This document shows, one piece after another, positions 1 to 7,604 of a stretch of 37,162 nt of DNA. Position 1 is the stretch's first letter. Each line of letters begins with the position of its first letter. The notes under the pieces were generated by a model. That model saw only the letters and a program-made list of their open reading frames with translations. It was not told where the DNA came from and did no database searches. The DNA is taken from contig NJDP01000002.1 of NCBI GenBank assembly GCA_002254665.1, positions 1 through 37,162 on the forward strand, written 5' to 3'. The stretch comes from Desulfurococcales archaeon ex4484_58 (GTDB taxonomy: Archaea; Thermoproteota; Thermoprotei_A; Sulfolobales; Desulfurococcaceae). Made by a program: the position numbers and the translations under genes.

Positions 1-573
1 TATGGCTTCTAAACTGGTTCTCTTGGGTAGTTGAGCGTATGGATTATAAGATGCATGTTCATGCATTCTTAAAGGCCAATATGCTAGGTCTTCACGTGTA
101 TAACCATACGTATTCATGTATAGTCTAGCGACCATAGCGTTTAAACCAGTAAAACTCACACCATAGAATACCTCATACTCCATATCAGCTGCTTGTGCAA
201 GTGCACGTGTAGCCTCAGCAGTTAATCCCTCAGTAAGCTTCTCAACGCCACCAACAGCAACTATATCGGCTAAACCAGATTTCACCAATGAATAACCAGC
301 ATATATAGCTGCTCCACCTGAGCCACAAGCAGCTTCTACTTTAAAAGCTGGTATTCCACGTAAACCACTATAATCAGCTAGTAATGCAGCTAAACTATCT
401 TGTTCCATTAACACACTTGATGTCATGTTACCTATAACTAATGCTTGAGGTTTAACATTACCAGAATCCTCTAAAGCTTTAATTAAAGCCTCTACAAACA
501 ATTCACGTGCACTCTTATCATAGAACCTACCAATCTTAGTCATACCAACTCCTACAACAAATACTTTATCCAT
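1..573 (-). CDS. Thiolase (acetyl-CoA C-acetyltransferase family), N-terminal part
   Basis: Reading leftwards from an ATG at 573 the frame stays open to the window edge, giving the first 191 residues of a protein family normally near 390. The start MDKVFVVGVGMTKIGRF and the segment FKVEAACGSGGAA (Cys83, codon 325-327) are the thiolase N-terminal strand and nucleophilic-cysteine loop. These enzymes condense or cleave acyl-CoA; archaeal members are often SCP-x/acetoacetyl-CoA thiolases that feed the mevalonate pathway for isoprenoid lipids. The second half, with the catalytic His and second Cys, lies outside the window, so substrate class cannot be set. An AGGTGG Shine-Dalgarno site sits just upstream of the ATG. 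The gene is divergent from the zinc-finger gene on its right. The family call is firm; the exact reaction is inferred. Confidence 0.9.
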   Translation of the reverse strand, partial: MDKVFVVGVGMTKIGRFYDKSARELFVEALIKALEDSGNVKPQALVIGNMTSSVLMEQDSLAALLADYSGLRGIPAFKVEAACGSGGAAIYAGYSLVKSGLADIVAVGGVEKLTEGLTAEATRALAQAADMEYEVFYGVSFTGLNAMVARLYMNTYGYTREDLAYWPLRMHEHASYNPYAQLPKRTSLEAI

Positions 574-665
574 ATAACCACCTAAACTAGAACACTATAT
601 AATGAAGATAATAGGAGTATTAATTAAAAGATTTACCTATCCAGCCTATAGATAAACGAACAGTC

Positions 666-715
666 CTCTCCCTTATAATATTTTTAACTTAATAAAATAT
701 GAAGGATAAGGAGAG
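666..715. repeat. Inverted repeat in the divergent intergenic region
   Basis: CTCTCCCTTAT at 666-676 pairs with ATAAGGAGAG at 706-715, ten pairs with one bulged C. The 29-nt A/T-rich spacer includes the likely TATA region of the zinc-finger gene. It could be an operator, a leader hairpin that hides a purine-rich ribosome-binding region, or chance. Confidence 0.35.
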
Positions 716-737
716 AGATGGAGGTATCGATTAAATA

Positions 738-1070
738 TTGACAAGCACTTATCTAAAAGATCAACTAGTTAGATATGTGGTTAGAAAAGCACTTGATCTA
801 CCGATCGATGACATAGAACTACAGAGAATAGTTGGTTCAACGCAATACCCAATTATGAGGAAAGTTGTAGGGTATATTACTAGGAGACTAGTTATTGAGA
901 AAAACCAGCATCTTAGATGCGGTTTATGTAATAAAGGCCCATTTACCAAGAGAGGATTATACTTGCACTTAATGAGGGTTCACAAAGAAGATATATTAAA
1001 AATGATCGATGAAAAATATGCTGAATATAGCAAGAAACAATTTTTCCCTAGGGGTGGAGTTTCGTCATAG
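738..1070 (+). CDS. Small C2H2-type zinc-finger protein
   Basis: A 110-residue basic protein. Residues 61-82 form a C-x2-C-x12-H-x4-H zinc-finger pattern (Cys61, Cys64, His77, His82). An N-terminal helical region precedes it. Single-finger proteins of this kind occur in crenarchaea and are usually presumed DNA- or RNA-binding; no specific family is recognised here. The start is a TTG at 738, twelve bases after a GGAGGT-like site. A seven-codon ATG frame (718-741) ends in a TGA that overlaps this TTG, so translational coupling is possible, but the mini-frame may be accidental. The gene has its own A/T-rich promoter region and no co-directional neighbour. The reading frame is solid; the role is inference. 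Confidence 0.75.
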   Translation: MTSTYLKDQLVRYVVRKALDLPIDDIELQRIVGSTQYPIMRKVVGYITRRLVIEKNQHLRCGLCNKGPFTKRGLYLHLMRVHKEDILKMIDEKYAEYSKKQFFPRGGVSS

Positions 1071-1142
1071 AACTCTACTCGGAACTGGAGTCTCCGGACA
1101 TCCAATAATATTTAATTAGAAACAACTATTATTAACTATTTT

Positions 1143-2258
1143 CTAGGTAAGCTTCATCTCTATTACGATATGATATTTAATTTTATGAGTCTTCATCTCC
1201 TCAACAGCGTGTGCAGATACTGCTACATAATCTCCCCTAACAACTTTACCAGTCACGATCGTTGGTTGTATATAGTATAGTGCATAGGGAATAGCTACTC
1301 GCGTCAAACTTACACCTGATCCTTCACTAACTATAGGATCAACTCTGATCCACCCCCATGGAGGGATATATGTTGATACCCATCCATGTCCACCCCCACC
1401 TATAAAATCTATAATAATATATCCATTTGCTTCTACATCTCTATACCTATACTTTTGATCTATAAATACGTAGCCTATCTCTAAATAACTAGGTATACCC
1501 TTTGATCTTAGGAAAGCTATTAATAGGTTCGATTGATCATCACAATCACCAGCACCCTCTGCAATAACCTCCCATGGATAACGTGGTGGTACTCTCGTAG
1601 AATAAACTACGTTATCATCGATCCACGATAGAACACTTAAGAGGAAAGCAAGTGGATTAGATGGTCTTAGTACACGCTCTATATACTTATTTACCAGTTT
1701 GACTAGTGGATGTGTATAGTTCCATAATCGAGTTATATTTGTTAATCTCAGATCACCAATACTCTTTAATTCATTCCATCCACCAGCTCTATCAATTAAC
1801 CTATATGGATTATCTACTAGATAAAAATCGGATATACTAGTTTTACGCTGTGATAAATTAACTGATACATAATACGTTACTCCAGCCTCAACTGTTTCAC
1901 CCGGTGATAAGCTACTATTCATGAGTGGAGCATTGATTATCAATGTTAAGGAATCATTTTCTCTCTTTATAGTATAATTATACTCAGTATGGTCAACCCA
2001 CGTTTTTACATCATAAACTCTTTGATCACTAGTATTTATAGGATAATCAAAATACAATAGATCAGTCTCATTTATATTAAGTGGTTCACTCCCTTCATTC
2101 GTTATATTTCCATATATAGATAACGATACATTATATATTTCGTATAACAAAATACCACGTTCAACCATAACACTATATCCGTAATTGCTATTAAAATCCA
2201 TATTTGCAGATGAGAATATATTTACTACAATTATTAATAACAACAAAGATCTACACAT
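1143..2258 (-). CDS. Secreted transglutaminase-fold (cysteine protease-like) protein
   Basis: A 371-residue protein with an N-terminal hydrophobic signal (MCRSLLLLIIVVNIF) and many N-x-S/T sequons, so it is probably exported. Residues 205-310 carry the transglutaminase-like core: Cys239 in GAGDCDDQSNLL, His291 in GGGHGWVS and Asp307 in WIRVDP, the classic Cys-His-Asp triad in the right order. Such domains act as proteases, peptide N-glycanases or cross-linking enzymes; in archaeal surface proteins the substrate is usually unknown. The first ~140 residues look like a beta-rich adhesive domain. No C-terminal membrane anchor is visible. It stands alone, convergent with the zinc-finger gene and separated by 135 bases from the next upstream gene. 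The fold call is strong; the substrate is unknown. Confidence 0.82.
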   Translation of the reverse strand: MCRSLLLLIIVVNIFSSANMDFNSNYGYSVMVERGILLYEIYNVSLSIYGNITNEGSEPLNINETDLLYFDYPINTSDQRVYDVKTWVDHTEYNYTIKRENDSLTLIINAPLMNSSLSPGETVEAGVTYYVSVNLSQRKTSISDFYLVDNPYRLIDRAGGWNELKSIGDLRLTNITRLWNYTHPLVKLVNKYIERVLRPSNPLAFLLSVLSWIDDNVVYSTRVPPRYPWEVIAEGAGDCDDQSNLLIAFLRSKGIPSYLEIGYVFIDQKYRYRDVEANGYIIIDFIGGGGHGWVSTYIPPWGWIRVDPIVSEGSGVSLTRVAIPYALYYIQPTIVTGKVVRGDYVAVSAHAVEEMKTHKIKYHIVIEMKLT

Positions 2259-2351
2259 TTAATCCACCGTAAAACAATCTACTAAGTTCATTAGAATAAA
2301 CATGTTATTCTAGCTATTAATGTTTTAGATGACTCTATTAATATTTGTTAG

Positions 2352-2358
2352 AAAAAAA
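2352..2358 (-). terminator. T-rich terminator after the SSB/PqqD-like pair
   Basis: A run of seven T on the minus strand (A7 on the plus strand) lies about 36 bases beyond the stop of the PqqD-like gene, with a second T6 run at 2389-2394. Archaeal RNA polymerase terminates at such T-tracts. Confidence 0.4.
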
Positions 2359-2393
2359 GAGATTTATAGTTAATTATTTTTTCCAATAATGCT

Positions 2394-2705
2394 CTACGTA
2401 TAATCAATTAATTGTACATCATATAAACTATTCAAAGCTATAATTAATGGCTCTTTAACTTCATTTAATTCTACTTGTATTTCTTTACTCATTCTATTAG
2501 CTAAATCCTCCACAGTATGTTCTCCATCAGATATTAACCATACATAGTATACGAGAGCTGATAACTCATATATTTCCTCTTCACTCTTAGCTACATAGAA
2601 TTTCTCGTCTTGTTCACCTATAAATACTCCTTTACGTATTGGTTTTTTATCCTTTAAATCCTCCCAAAGCTTAACTATATCTAATTCCTCATTAGCACTA
2701 GGCAT
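2394..2705 (-). CDS. PqqD-like small winged-helix protein
   Basis: A 103-residue acidic protein. The segment from about residue 47 (YELSALVYYVWLISDGEHTV), followed by EDLANRMSKE, matches the PqqD pattern: a small hydrophobic helix, an aromatic Trp, then D-G-x-x-T-V-x-D-L. PqqD domains are peptide-recognition (RRE) modules in RiPP pathways, but stand-alone archaeal versions without a radical-SAM partner exist and their role is unknown. No maturase or precursor peptide is visible nearby. Its ribosome-binding site GGAGGTGA is built from the last codons and stop of the upstream SSB gene, eight bases ahead, so the two are translationally coupled. Family assignment is moderate; a role linked to SSB is inference from context. 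Confidence 0.62.
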   Translation of the reverse strand: MPSANEELDIVKLWEDLKDKKPIRKGVFIGEQDEKFYVAKSEEEIYELSALVYYVWLISDGEHTVEDLANRMSKEIQVELNEVKEPLIIALNSLYDVQLIDYT

Positions 2706-2713
2706 TTTTCAGT

Positions 2714-3142
2714 TCACCTCCTACCCCTAAACCTTCTACCCCTCATAGGTCTTCTACGATAATTCTCCTCCGGAGCTGATGGTTCATCTTCTGGTATCTC
2801 ATCTGGTTTTGGTGCTTCTGAATCCTCTAATATCTTAACCTCTGTTGAACGACCAATATTCAACTGTACTTTTCCACGAAAACTACTAGTCCAAGCACCA
2901 TGTATCTCTACAGCTTCACCCTCCTTTAATGAACCAGCTTTACTGCCCCAGAGTGTTGTCTGTACTCTACCACTCTCATCTCCAATTATAGCATTACTTA
3001 TAGTACGTATTCCTCTACGTGTATTAATCGTTCTTGGAGGAGAGGCTTCGATAACTCTCCCCTTAACACTTACGTTTTCACTATGGGGTTTGAGATCGAT
3101 TATTTTAGTTACGGGTTTAGATTCTTTCTCGGATTCGTTCAT
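2714..3142 (-). CDS. ssb: Single-stranded DNA-binding protein (crenarchaeal OB-fold SSB)
   Basis: A 142-residue protein with one OB-fold (about residues 13-105) and an Arg-rich disordered tail. It resembles the Sulfolobus SSB throughout: LKPHSENVSVKGRVIEAS, RTISNAIIGDESGRVQTTLW, and AWTSSFRGKVQLNIG. Trp65, Trp84 and Phe88 keep the spacing of the DNA-stacking aromatics I recall as Trp56/Trp75/Phe79 in the Sulfolobus protein. It protects and hands over single-stranded DNA in replication and repair. The tail after about residue 125 is almost all Arg, Gly and Pro rather than ending in an acidic tip, so partner binding may differ. The ATG at 3142 follows a GGAG-containing leader and a TTTATAAA box. 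The PqqD-like gene follows at once. Confidence 0.92.
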   Translation of the reverse strand: MNESEKESKPVTKIIDLKPHSENVSVKGRVIEASPPRTINTRRGIRTISNAIIGDESGRVQTTLWGSKAGSLKEGEAVEIHGAWTSSFRGKVQLNIGRSTEVKILEDSEAPKPDEIPEDEPSAPEENYRRRPMRGRRFRGRR

Positions 3143-3194
3143 TACGGATTTCGACTCCTACGATATAGATATGGATAGATATGTATCTTTAGGG

Positions 3195-3202
3195 TTTATA
3201 AA
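3195..3202 (-). promoter_or_regulatory. TATA box of the ssb operon
   Basis: TTTATAAA lies 53-60 bases upstream of the ssb ATG. With the usual ~25-base TATA-to-start spacing it predicts a leader of about 30 bases. The box is itself palindromic, so strand is assigned from context. Confidence 0.5.
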
Positions 3203-3296
3203 TTAATTGGTTAAATAATATGAATAATTTCTTCGGTTAAATAAAACACCTAGCAATTTCTACACAAGACAAATAATGACAACGACACCAATATAC

Positions 3297-4709
3297 TTAG
3301 ATTCTCAATATGTCTTTGTCTTTAATAGATCTAGATAACATAATTATTCCCAGTATTAATGCTATCACGGATATAAAGACAATGTATATCATAGGGTTTA
3401 TTGTATTAGGTCGTCTAGTACTATTTTTATTTGCATCGTCTATAGGTTCGATAATCATTCCTATATCATAGCTTAATATTTCACCATTAGACCCGTTAAT
3501 TACGAATTCTTCGTAAACCTTACCATTCCTAAGATACAATTCAATGCTATATAATTTAATTACACCACCACTAGTAATAACATATTTTTCTATGAGGTTG
3601 TTCAGGATTTTCTCACGTGATATTTCGTCTCCATACTTAGGTTTCAATTTCTCATATACTATATTAGCTGCTTTCTCGCGTGAGATACTAGGTTTTATCT
3701 TTATTCCACCTAACTTTTTATATATATGCTCCAACAACTCTAGATCATTATAATATGTTATACTTATCGACGAATAGTCATAAACGTACTTTAAATATGC
3801 TTTGATAAGCCCAGATGAAACCTCGCCTTGTTCATTTCGTGTTAAGAATCCTATATATTTACCGTTATAGAGTATTGTATAACTTGATAAATATAATTCC
3901 ATTTCTTCCTGTTTACTTGTATAGTTATTATCAAGCTTTAGTTGGAAACCTAGTCTACGCGCTCTATCCATACTCTTCAAGTACTCTAGTTTTATTTTAT
4001 TGATTAAATTGATCCATTCACTGATACTAGTAGAGTGTTTCGTTAAGTCTGGGATATTTATAGTTAATCCATTAAAGATAAATTTGTTTGTTTCATAATC
4101 AAAGAAAACTCTTGTAGTTATTGTGAAATTCCCTCTATCTTTTAATAAAATAGTGTATCCTTGTAAACCTAATTCAAGATTCCATTTGTCCTTATCAATG
4201 ATAAGCTCTATATTACTATTACTAACTATTGTATCATATATAATGGGATAATTATTTTCTAAATATTTCAATACATAGCTTACTAATTGATTCTCTAATG
4301 AAGGATCTATGTATACGCTATAGTCTCCTCTATATAGCATCCATCTACAATTTTGTTTTTCACAATAATCAGCTATAATGTTAAACCTTGTATTACCATA
4401 TATGTAATCGTAATAAATATAGTATCTCCAATAACCCTCACTATATATAGATGATGTCACGATAGTATATTCTATGGCTTCCGGTAACGACTTATCATAT
4501 TCTATAGCCGTTTTAATAACATCAATTAGAAACTCATCCTCGAGAGGAGCTAATATTTTGGACAACCATCCTATAAATCCTCGTCCTTTCCAATCATCCG
4601 GGTAATGGTATGTTCCATTAAATCTATAAGCCCACAACCATGTATCGACTTGATCCTTGATTATTGGTGTCTCATTTATTATTTCTCCTGCACTATTACA
4701 ACCATTCAT
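3297..4709 (-). CDS. C-terminal part of a split caspase/CHAT-like surface protein (Cys motif and membrane anchor)
   Basis: 470 residues from the ATG at 4709, but the same frame stays open further upstream and reads NYPVVIMNGCNSAGE across that ATG. This is the pattern 'Pro, hydrophobic strand, x-Gly-Cys-x-Ser-Ala/Gly' around the nucleophile of clan CD cysteine peptidases (caspases, gingipains, CHAT). The Cys codon is 4698-4700. There is no signal peptide, yet the body is rich in sequons. A PepSY-like stretch (YSIELYLRNGKVYEEF, then GSNGEILSYD) lies near residues 385-412, and a transmembrane anchor with a basic tail ends the protein (about 442-465). The preceding reading frame supplies the missing signal peptide and His motif and overlaps by 14 bases in another frame. 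I read the two as one gene interrupted by a +1 frameshift, or joined by recoding. Confidence 0.7.
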   Translation of the reverse strand: MNGCNSAGEIINETPIIKDQVDTWLWAYRFNGTYHYPDDWKGRGFIGWLSKILAPLEDEFLIDVIKTAIEYDKSLPEAIEYTIVTSSIYSEGYWRYYIYYDYIYGNTRFNIIADYCEKQNCRWMLYRGDYSVYIDPSLENQLVSYVLKYLENNYPIIYDTIVSNSNIELIIDKDKWNLELGLQGYTILLKDRGNFTITTRVFFDYETNKFIFNGLTINIPDLTKHSTSISEWINLINKIKLEYLKSMDRARRLGFQLKLDNNYTSKQEEMELYLSSYTILYNGKYIGFLTRNEQGEVSSGLIKAYLKYVYDYSSISITYYNDLELLEHIYKKLGGIKIKPSISREKAANIVYEKLKPKYGDEISREKILNNLIEKYVITSGGVIKLYSIELYLRNGKVYEEFVINGSNGEILSYDIGMIIEPIDDANKNSTRRPNTINPMIYIVFISVIALILGIIMLSRSIKDKDILRI

Positions 4710-5265
4710 TATAACTACCGGGTAATTGACTAGTCGCCTTAGTTTGGATCTCGTATGTAACCTCGATAGCAGAAACTCCGACTCCCAATGGACATTGGAT
4801 ACCAGTATATTTACTACATGTCCATTGAAGCGGAAAGCTATCGCCGGGTAAAGTTTTTAACTTGTTTTTAAATAATAAGCCTTGATAAGTTTTTGGATCG
4901 CTATGTCCAAACACATAAAGTATCCCATTAGACGGTGCATTAGTAAAGGTATTAAATAATATATTCCTTAACCACTTCTCATCCCTATTATGGTTATATA
5001 TTAAATCATATACGAAAGTTTTCGAGACCTCTTCTTTCGTAGCACTTAATTCGTTAATAAATCGCTCATATAACTTGCGAGCTCGTGTAAAGGGAAGCTC
5101 TTCGTTCGCGGAAAATGTAGCACAACCTGACTCGTACCATCCACCGTCTATTCCTATAAGAAATGAATATTTAGGCAATACTTGGGCACTAATACTTTGC
5201 GGAATATACGATACACTACATACTAGAAGGAATAAGAATACTAATCCATATATAGAGAATTTTAT
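4696..5265 (-). CDS. N-terminal part of the split caspase/CHAT-like surface protein (signal peptide and His motif), ATA start
   Basis: The frame contains a complete signal peptide only if read from an ATA at 5263-5265: (M)KFSIYGLVFLFLLVC then SVSYIPQSISA. No ATG, GTG or TTG exists between the upstream stop (5269-5271) and the signal peptide; the first standard start is the TTG at 5178, which would remove the whole signal. A GGTG Shine-Dalgarno site at 5272-5275 is six bases from the ATA. The mature part begins KYSFLIGIDGGW and reaches GILYVFGHSD, with a His (codon 4903-4905) in the position of the clan CD catalytic His. It then stops at 4696, just as the Cys motif becomes readable in the frame one base on. 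From 5178 it would be 160 residues; from the ATA, 189. Function is inferred; the split is seen. Confidence 0.65.
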   Translation of the reverse strand: MKFSIYGLVFLFLLVCSVSYIPQSISAQVLPKYSFLIGIDGGWYESGCATFSANEELPFTRARKLYERFINELSATKEEVSKTFVYDLIYNHNRDEKWLRNILFNTFTNAPSNGILYVFGHSDPKTYQGLLFKNKLKTLPGDSFPLQWTCSKYTGIQCPLGVGVSAIEVTYEIQTKATSQLPGSYNEWL

Positions 5266-5275
5266 ATTTTACACC

Positions 5276-5640
5276 TATTTTTTTCTAAACAGACTTGTAT
5301 AAAAATTTTTCGTTATCGATTAAAACAGTATTGTTTTCAATTATGAATTAATAGATTTCATACTATTAATTAAAGCTTAAATCAATCAGGTTTCAAATAC
5401 ATTAGTAATGTTGTTTTCTTGTAACTATAAGTTGTAATATTAATCTATTATTATTAAGTATAACAAAAATATTATTGCGGAGTATTAGGTAAATATGTAT
5501 ATAAGTGCTAATGCTACTGCTATAATTGATGATATCAATTGTATTTAGATCGATAGAGCGAGAAGATACCGTTTAGTACATATTTATGTTAATTATCAAA
5601 TAGCTAACAATATATGCAAGGCTAGTCTATGGTATTTAAT
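5276..5640. other. Gene-free A/T-rich stretch
   Basis: No convincing gene. It must hold the promoter of the leftward split caspase-like gene. It also contains a 7-bp hairpin, AATTGAT-GAT-ATCAATT, at 5524-5540. A 17-codon hydrophobic minus-strand frame starting with TTG overlaps this hairpin and is probably chance. Confidence 0.5.
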
Positions 5641-6633
5641 TTATAACCTGAGATAAAAACAGCTCCTCCATGCAGTATTGTAGAGTATGAAATCAAATGG
5701 CATAGATATTAGTAATGTTAATATAAAATAGGTAAATACTACTTTTCTAACCTCATCTATATTATCGGGTAGATCTTTTCCGATTACTTTTCTCGATATA
5801 CTCAATAGTAATTTCTTAAATCTAAGTGGTAAAGGAATTATGAAAGATGATTGTTCTCTATACTCTCTATATTCATCGCCATATTTCTTCAATAAATCTA
5901 CTTCTTCAGATAAAGCTTTGTATATGAGTGTATAGAATAGAATCGTGAATGGTAGACCGGGTGCGGGTATTTTAGTAAATGGTGATACACAATACATTGA
6001 GTCTAGTGCGAAGGATAGATAAAACCATAATATATAAGCTAGATACTGTGGGTGTCTAATATACTTATATAATCCAGTCTTGATCAAACCTTTTCTTTCA
6101 ACATAGTATTGTATCCATGTAGTTGTTGAAAAACCTAGTATTAAGCCACCAATTATTACTAGTATCGAGAATATTATTTGTAAAAAGATCGTATCTAATC
6201 CGAGAATAATAGGTATTGATAATATAAATATAGGTAGTAGAAATACTGTTGAACCGAGGGTAAGAATATATGCTTCACCAGTAATCATTACTAATGGTAA
6301 CCATATACTTCTTAAAATCCCTGCTCCACCGAGTAATGTCATGTATAATGCAAAGTTTCCATAGGTTGGGAGGAAAAATAATATTGAACCAAATACGCTG
6401 ATCCCAGCTCGTCTAACCATATACCCAATAATTATTAATAAGATTGAAACAATGAACATGAAGAAACAAATCTCTGATATAAGAATCCTTGACTCTACTC
6501 TATTCAACGACGGATTTAAGAATAGATTGTTTAGAATATGAGGTAAAACAAATATTGTAAAAAACATTGATAAAGTAAATATTACCGATAACGTTATTGA
6601 TACAGCTAAGTATACATAGTTTCTCAAACTCAT
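5641..6633 (-). CDS. Multipass membrane protein with ICMT/phospholipid-methyltransferase-like domain
   Basis: 330 residues with about seven to eight transmembrane segments. The C-terminal half carries the isoprenylcysteine carboxyl methyltransferase / PEMT signature: GLYKYIRHPQYLAY (187-200, cofactor-loop RHPxY) and SEEVDLLKKYGDEYREY (242-258, the EE...YG.EY..Y motif), followed by the Pro-rich IIPLPLRF. Such enzymes use S-adenosylmethionine to methylate membrane-embedded substrates such as prenylated cysteines or lipids. The first ~150 residues are an extra membrane domain of about four to five helices not needed for that fold. It begins at the ATG at 6633 and ends about 370 bases from the next gene. 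Substrate unknown. The fold call is good, the chemistry is by family. Confidence 0.75.
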   Translation of the reverse strand: MSLRNYVYLAVSITLSVIFTLSMFFTIFVLPHILNNLFLNPSLNRVESRILISEICFFMFIVSILLIIIGYMVRRAGISVFGSILFFLPTYGNFALYMTLLGGAGILRSIWLPLVMITGEAYILTLGSTVFLLPIFILSIPIILGLDTIFLQIIFSILVIIGGLILGFSTTTWIQYYVERKGLIKTGLYKYIRHPQYLAYILWFYLSFALDSMYCVSPFTKIPAPGLPFTILFYTLIYKALSEEVDLLKKYGDEYREYREQSSFIIPLPLRFKKLLLSISRKVIGKDLPDNIDEVRKVVFTYFILTLLISMPFDFILYNTAWRSCFYLRL

Positions 6634-6692
6634 TATATAACTCCTAACTATTTACTCACAATACCCATTTTTATATGGATAAAGTTTTAAGT

Positions 6693-6846
6693 TTATTTTC
6701 TCTTTTCACTCTCCCAGCTTATCTTTAGGCTCTCATCTAAATCTACATAAACCTTTACGCCAATCCTCAACACCCTGATCCTACCGATTCTACCATAACG
6801 TTTAACTTTGATCCTATCTACAAATACTTACTCTTTTACTATTCAA
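6693..6846 (-). pseudogene. Short coding sequence needing a +1 frameshift (about 51 residues)
   Basis: The minus strand at 6693-6827 encodes a 44-codon tail reading VDRIKVKRYGRIGRIRV, then LRIGVKVYVDLDESL and KISWESEKRK before TAA. It has typical purine-rich coding composition but no start codon before an internal GTG. In the neighbouring frame a TTG at 6844-6846, seven bases after a GGTG site, begins MNSKRVSI and hits a stop at 6814-6816. Skipping one T in the TTT at 6822-6824 joins the two into one basic protein of about 51 residues. I do not recognise a family. It may be a decayed gene, a sequencing indel, or programmed recoding. It fills most of the apparent gap between its two neighbours. 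Confidence 0.4.
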
Positions 6847-6947
6847 AATAAACACCATACAAACAGTTATTTGCCCTACTATATAGAACTATTATTTAAT
6901 ACTTTAATATTTAGCATAGAAATACCGTGTTATTTCTAAATACAACT

Positions 6948-7391
6948 CTATATTTGATCCTTTAATATACCTATTAATTCATTGATACAACTAGTTATTG
7001 AGTATCCACACCAGTATAGATGAGAATAATCTCTTGTTTTATCGCTACATCCGAAACCCTTTATTCCGGGTAAATAGTTGTTAAGTATAGTTGCTATTCT
7101 TGATTCTAGATCATCTTTCTCCTCAACGATACGATAATATATTAAGACTATTTCTGTATTAGGATTTGATAATAGATAATCTATGTGCCAAAATAATTTC
7201 TTTTCACGACGTAAATGCCTATTTATCCTAGCTCTTAAACCACCGGGGCCCCGTGCAGAACCTACATAAATATAAAAACCTCTGTTTATTCTGAACTTTC
7301 TACTCCTAGTCTCTACTACTATATCTCTACAAACAGCTATTACTAGTAAATACACACCACTCCTACCCGGTATATTATGTTCAGTCTTCAT
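6948..7391 (-). CDS. GIY-YIG-like DUF123 family protein
   Basis: 147 residues that match the DUF123 branch of the GIY-YIG nuclease superfamily along the whole chain: GVYLLVI (12-18), RGFYIYVGSARGPGGLRARI (37-56), RHLRREKKLFWHIDYLL (58-74), and a C-terminal GFGCSD...YWCGY segment with conserved cysteines. In archaea this domain occurs alone or fused to endonuclease III-type repair proteins; the biochemical activity of the stand-alone form is uncertain. The ATG at 7391 starts the protein. It is divergent from the MoxR operon. Family assignment is strong; function is by association with DNA repair. Confidence 0.88.
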   Translation of the reverse strand: MKTEHNIPGRSGVYLLVIAVCRDIVVETRSRKFRINRGFYIYVGSARGPGGLRARINRHLRREKKLFWHIDYLLSNPNTEIVLIYYRIVEEKDDLESRIATILNNYLPGIKGFGCSDKTRDYSHLYWCGYSITSCINELIGILKDQI

Positions 7392-7450
7392 AGCTCCTAT
7401 TATCCCTCATTATACGATAAGAATTAATTATTTAGTAATACAATATTTTA

Positions 7451-7514
7451 TCTCTAGATGAAGAGCCCGGTTTTCAGCTGATAAATGATGTGGAGTTGCT
7501 CAGCGGATTATAGA
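7451..7514 (+). ncRNA. Candidate C/D-box sRNA (imperfect boxes)
   Basis: The segment shows C-like ATGAAGA (7458-7464), a 13-nt guide, D' CTGA (7478-7481), a 3-nt spacer, C'-like ATGATGT (7485-7491), a 12-nt guide and a D-like CGGA (7504-7507). Flanks 7451-7457 and 7508-7514 can pair at six of seven positions including one G-U. Spacing fits archaeal dual-guide C/D RNAs, but boxes C and D each differ from consensus and no target was checked. Confidence 0.35.
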
Positions 7515-7604
7515 AACCTATTTACCCCATTAACTTTTCTAATATATAGTTAGGTATATAATGAGGTGTATAGAGTATCTTAGAATTGTTTGTTGAGGTT
7601 GATG

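Noticed and set aside
718-741. Seven-codon ATG frame overlapping the zinc-finger start
   Set aside because: Could be a leader peptide, but seven codons without conservation data cannot be called a gene.
1085-1105. GGAGTCTCC self-complementary stretch after the zinc-finger gene
   Set aside because: Loop of one base and short arms; no T-run follows at once, so it is not a convincing terminator or RNA.
5527-5533. TGATGAT resembling a C box in the gene-free stretch
   Set aside because: No D box at a suitable distance; it is part of a simple A/T-rich hairpin.
5485-5545. Seventeen-codon hydrophobic minus-strand frame starting with TTG
   Set aside because: Too short, no Shine-Dalgarno site, and an in-frame stop lies two codons upstream; likely chance.
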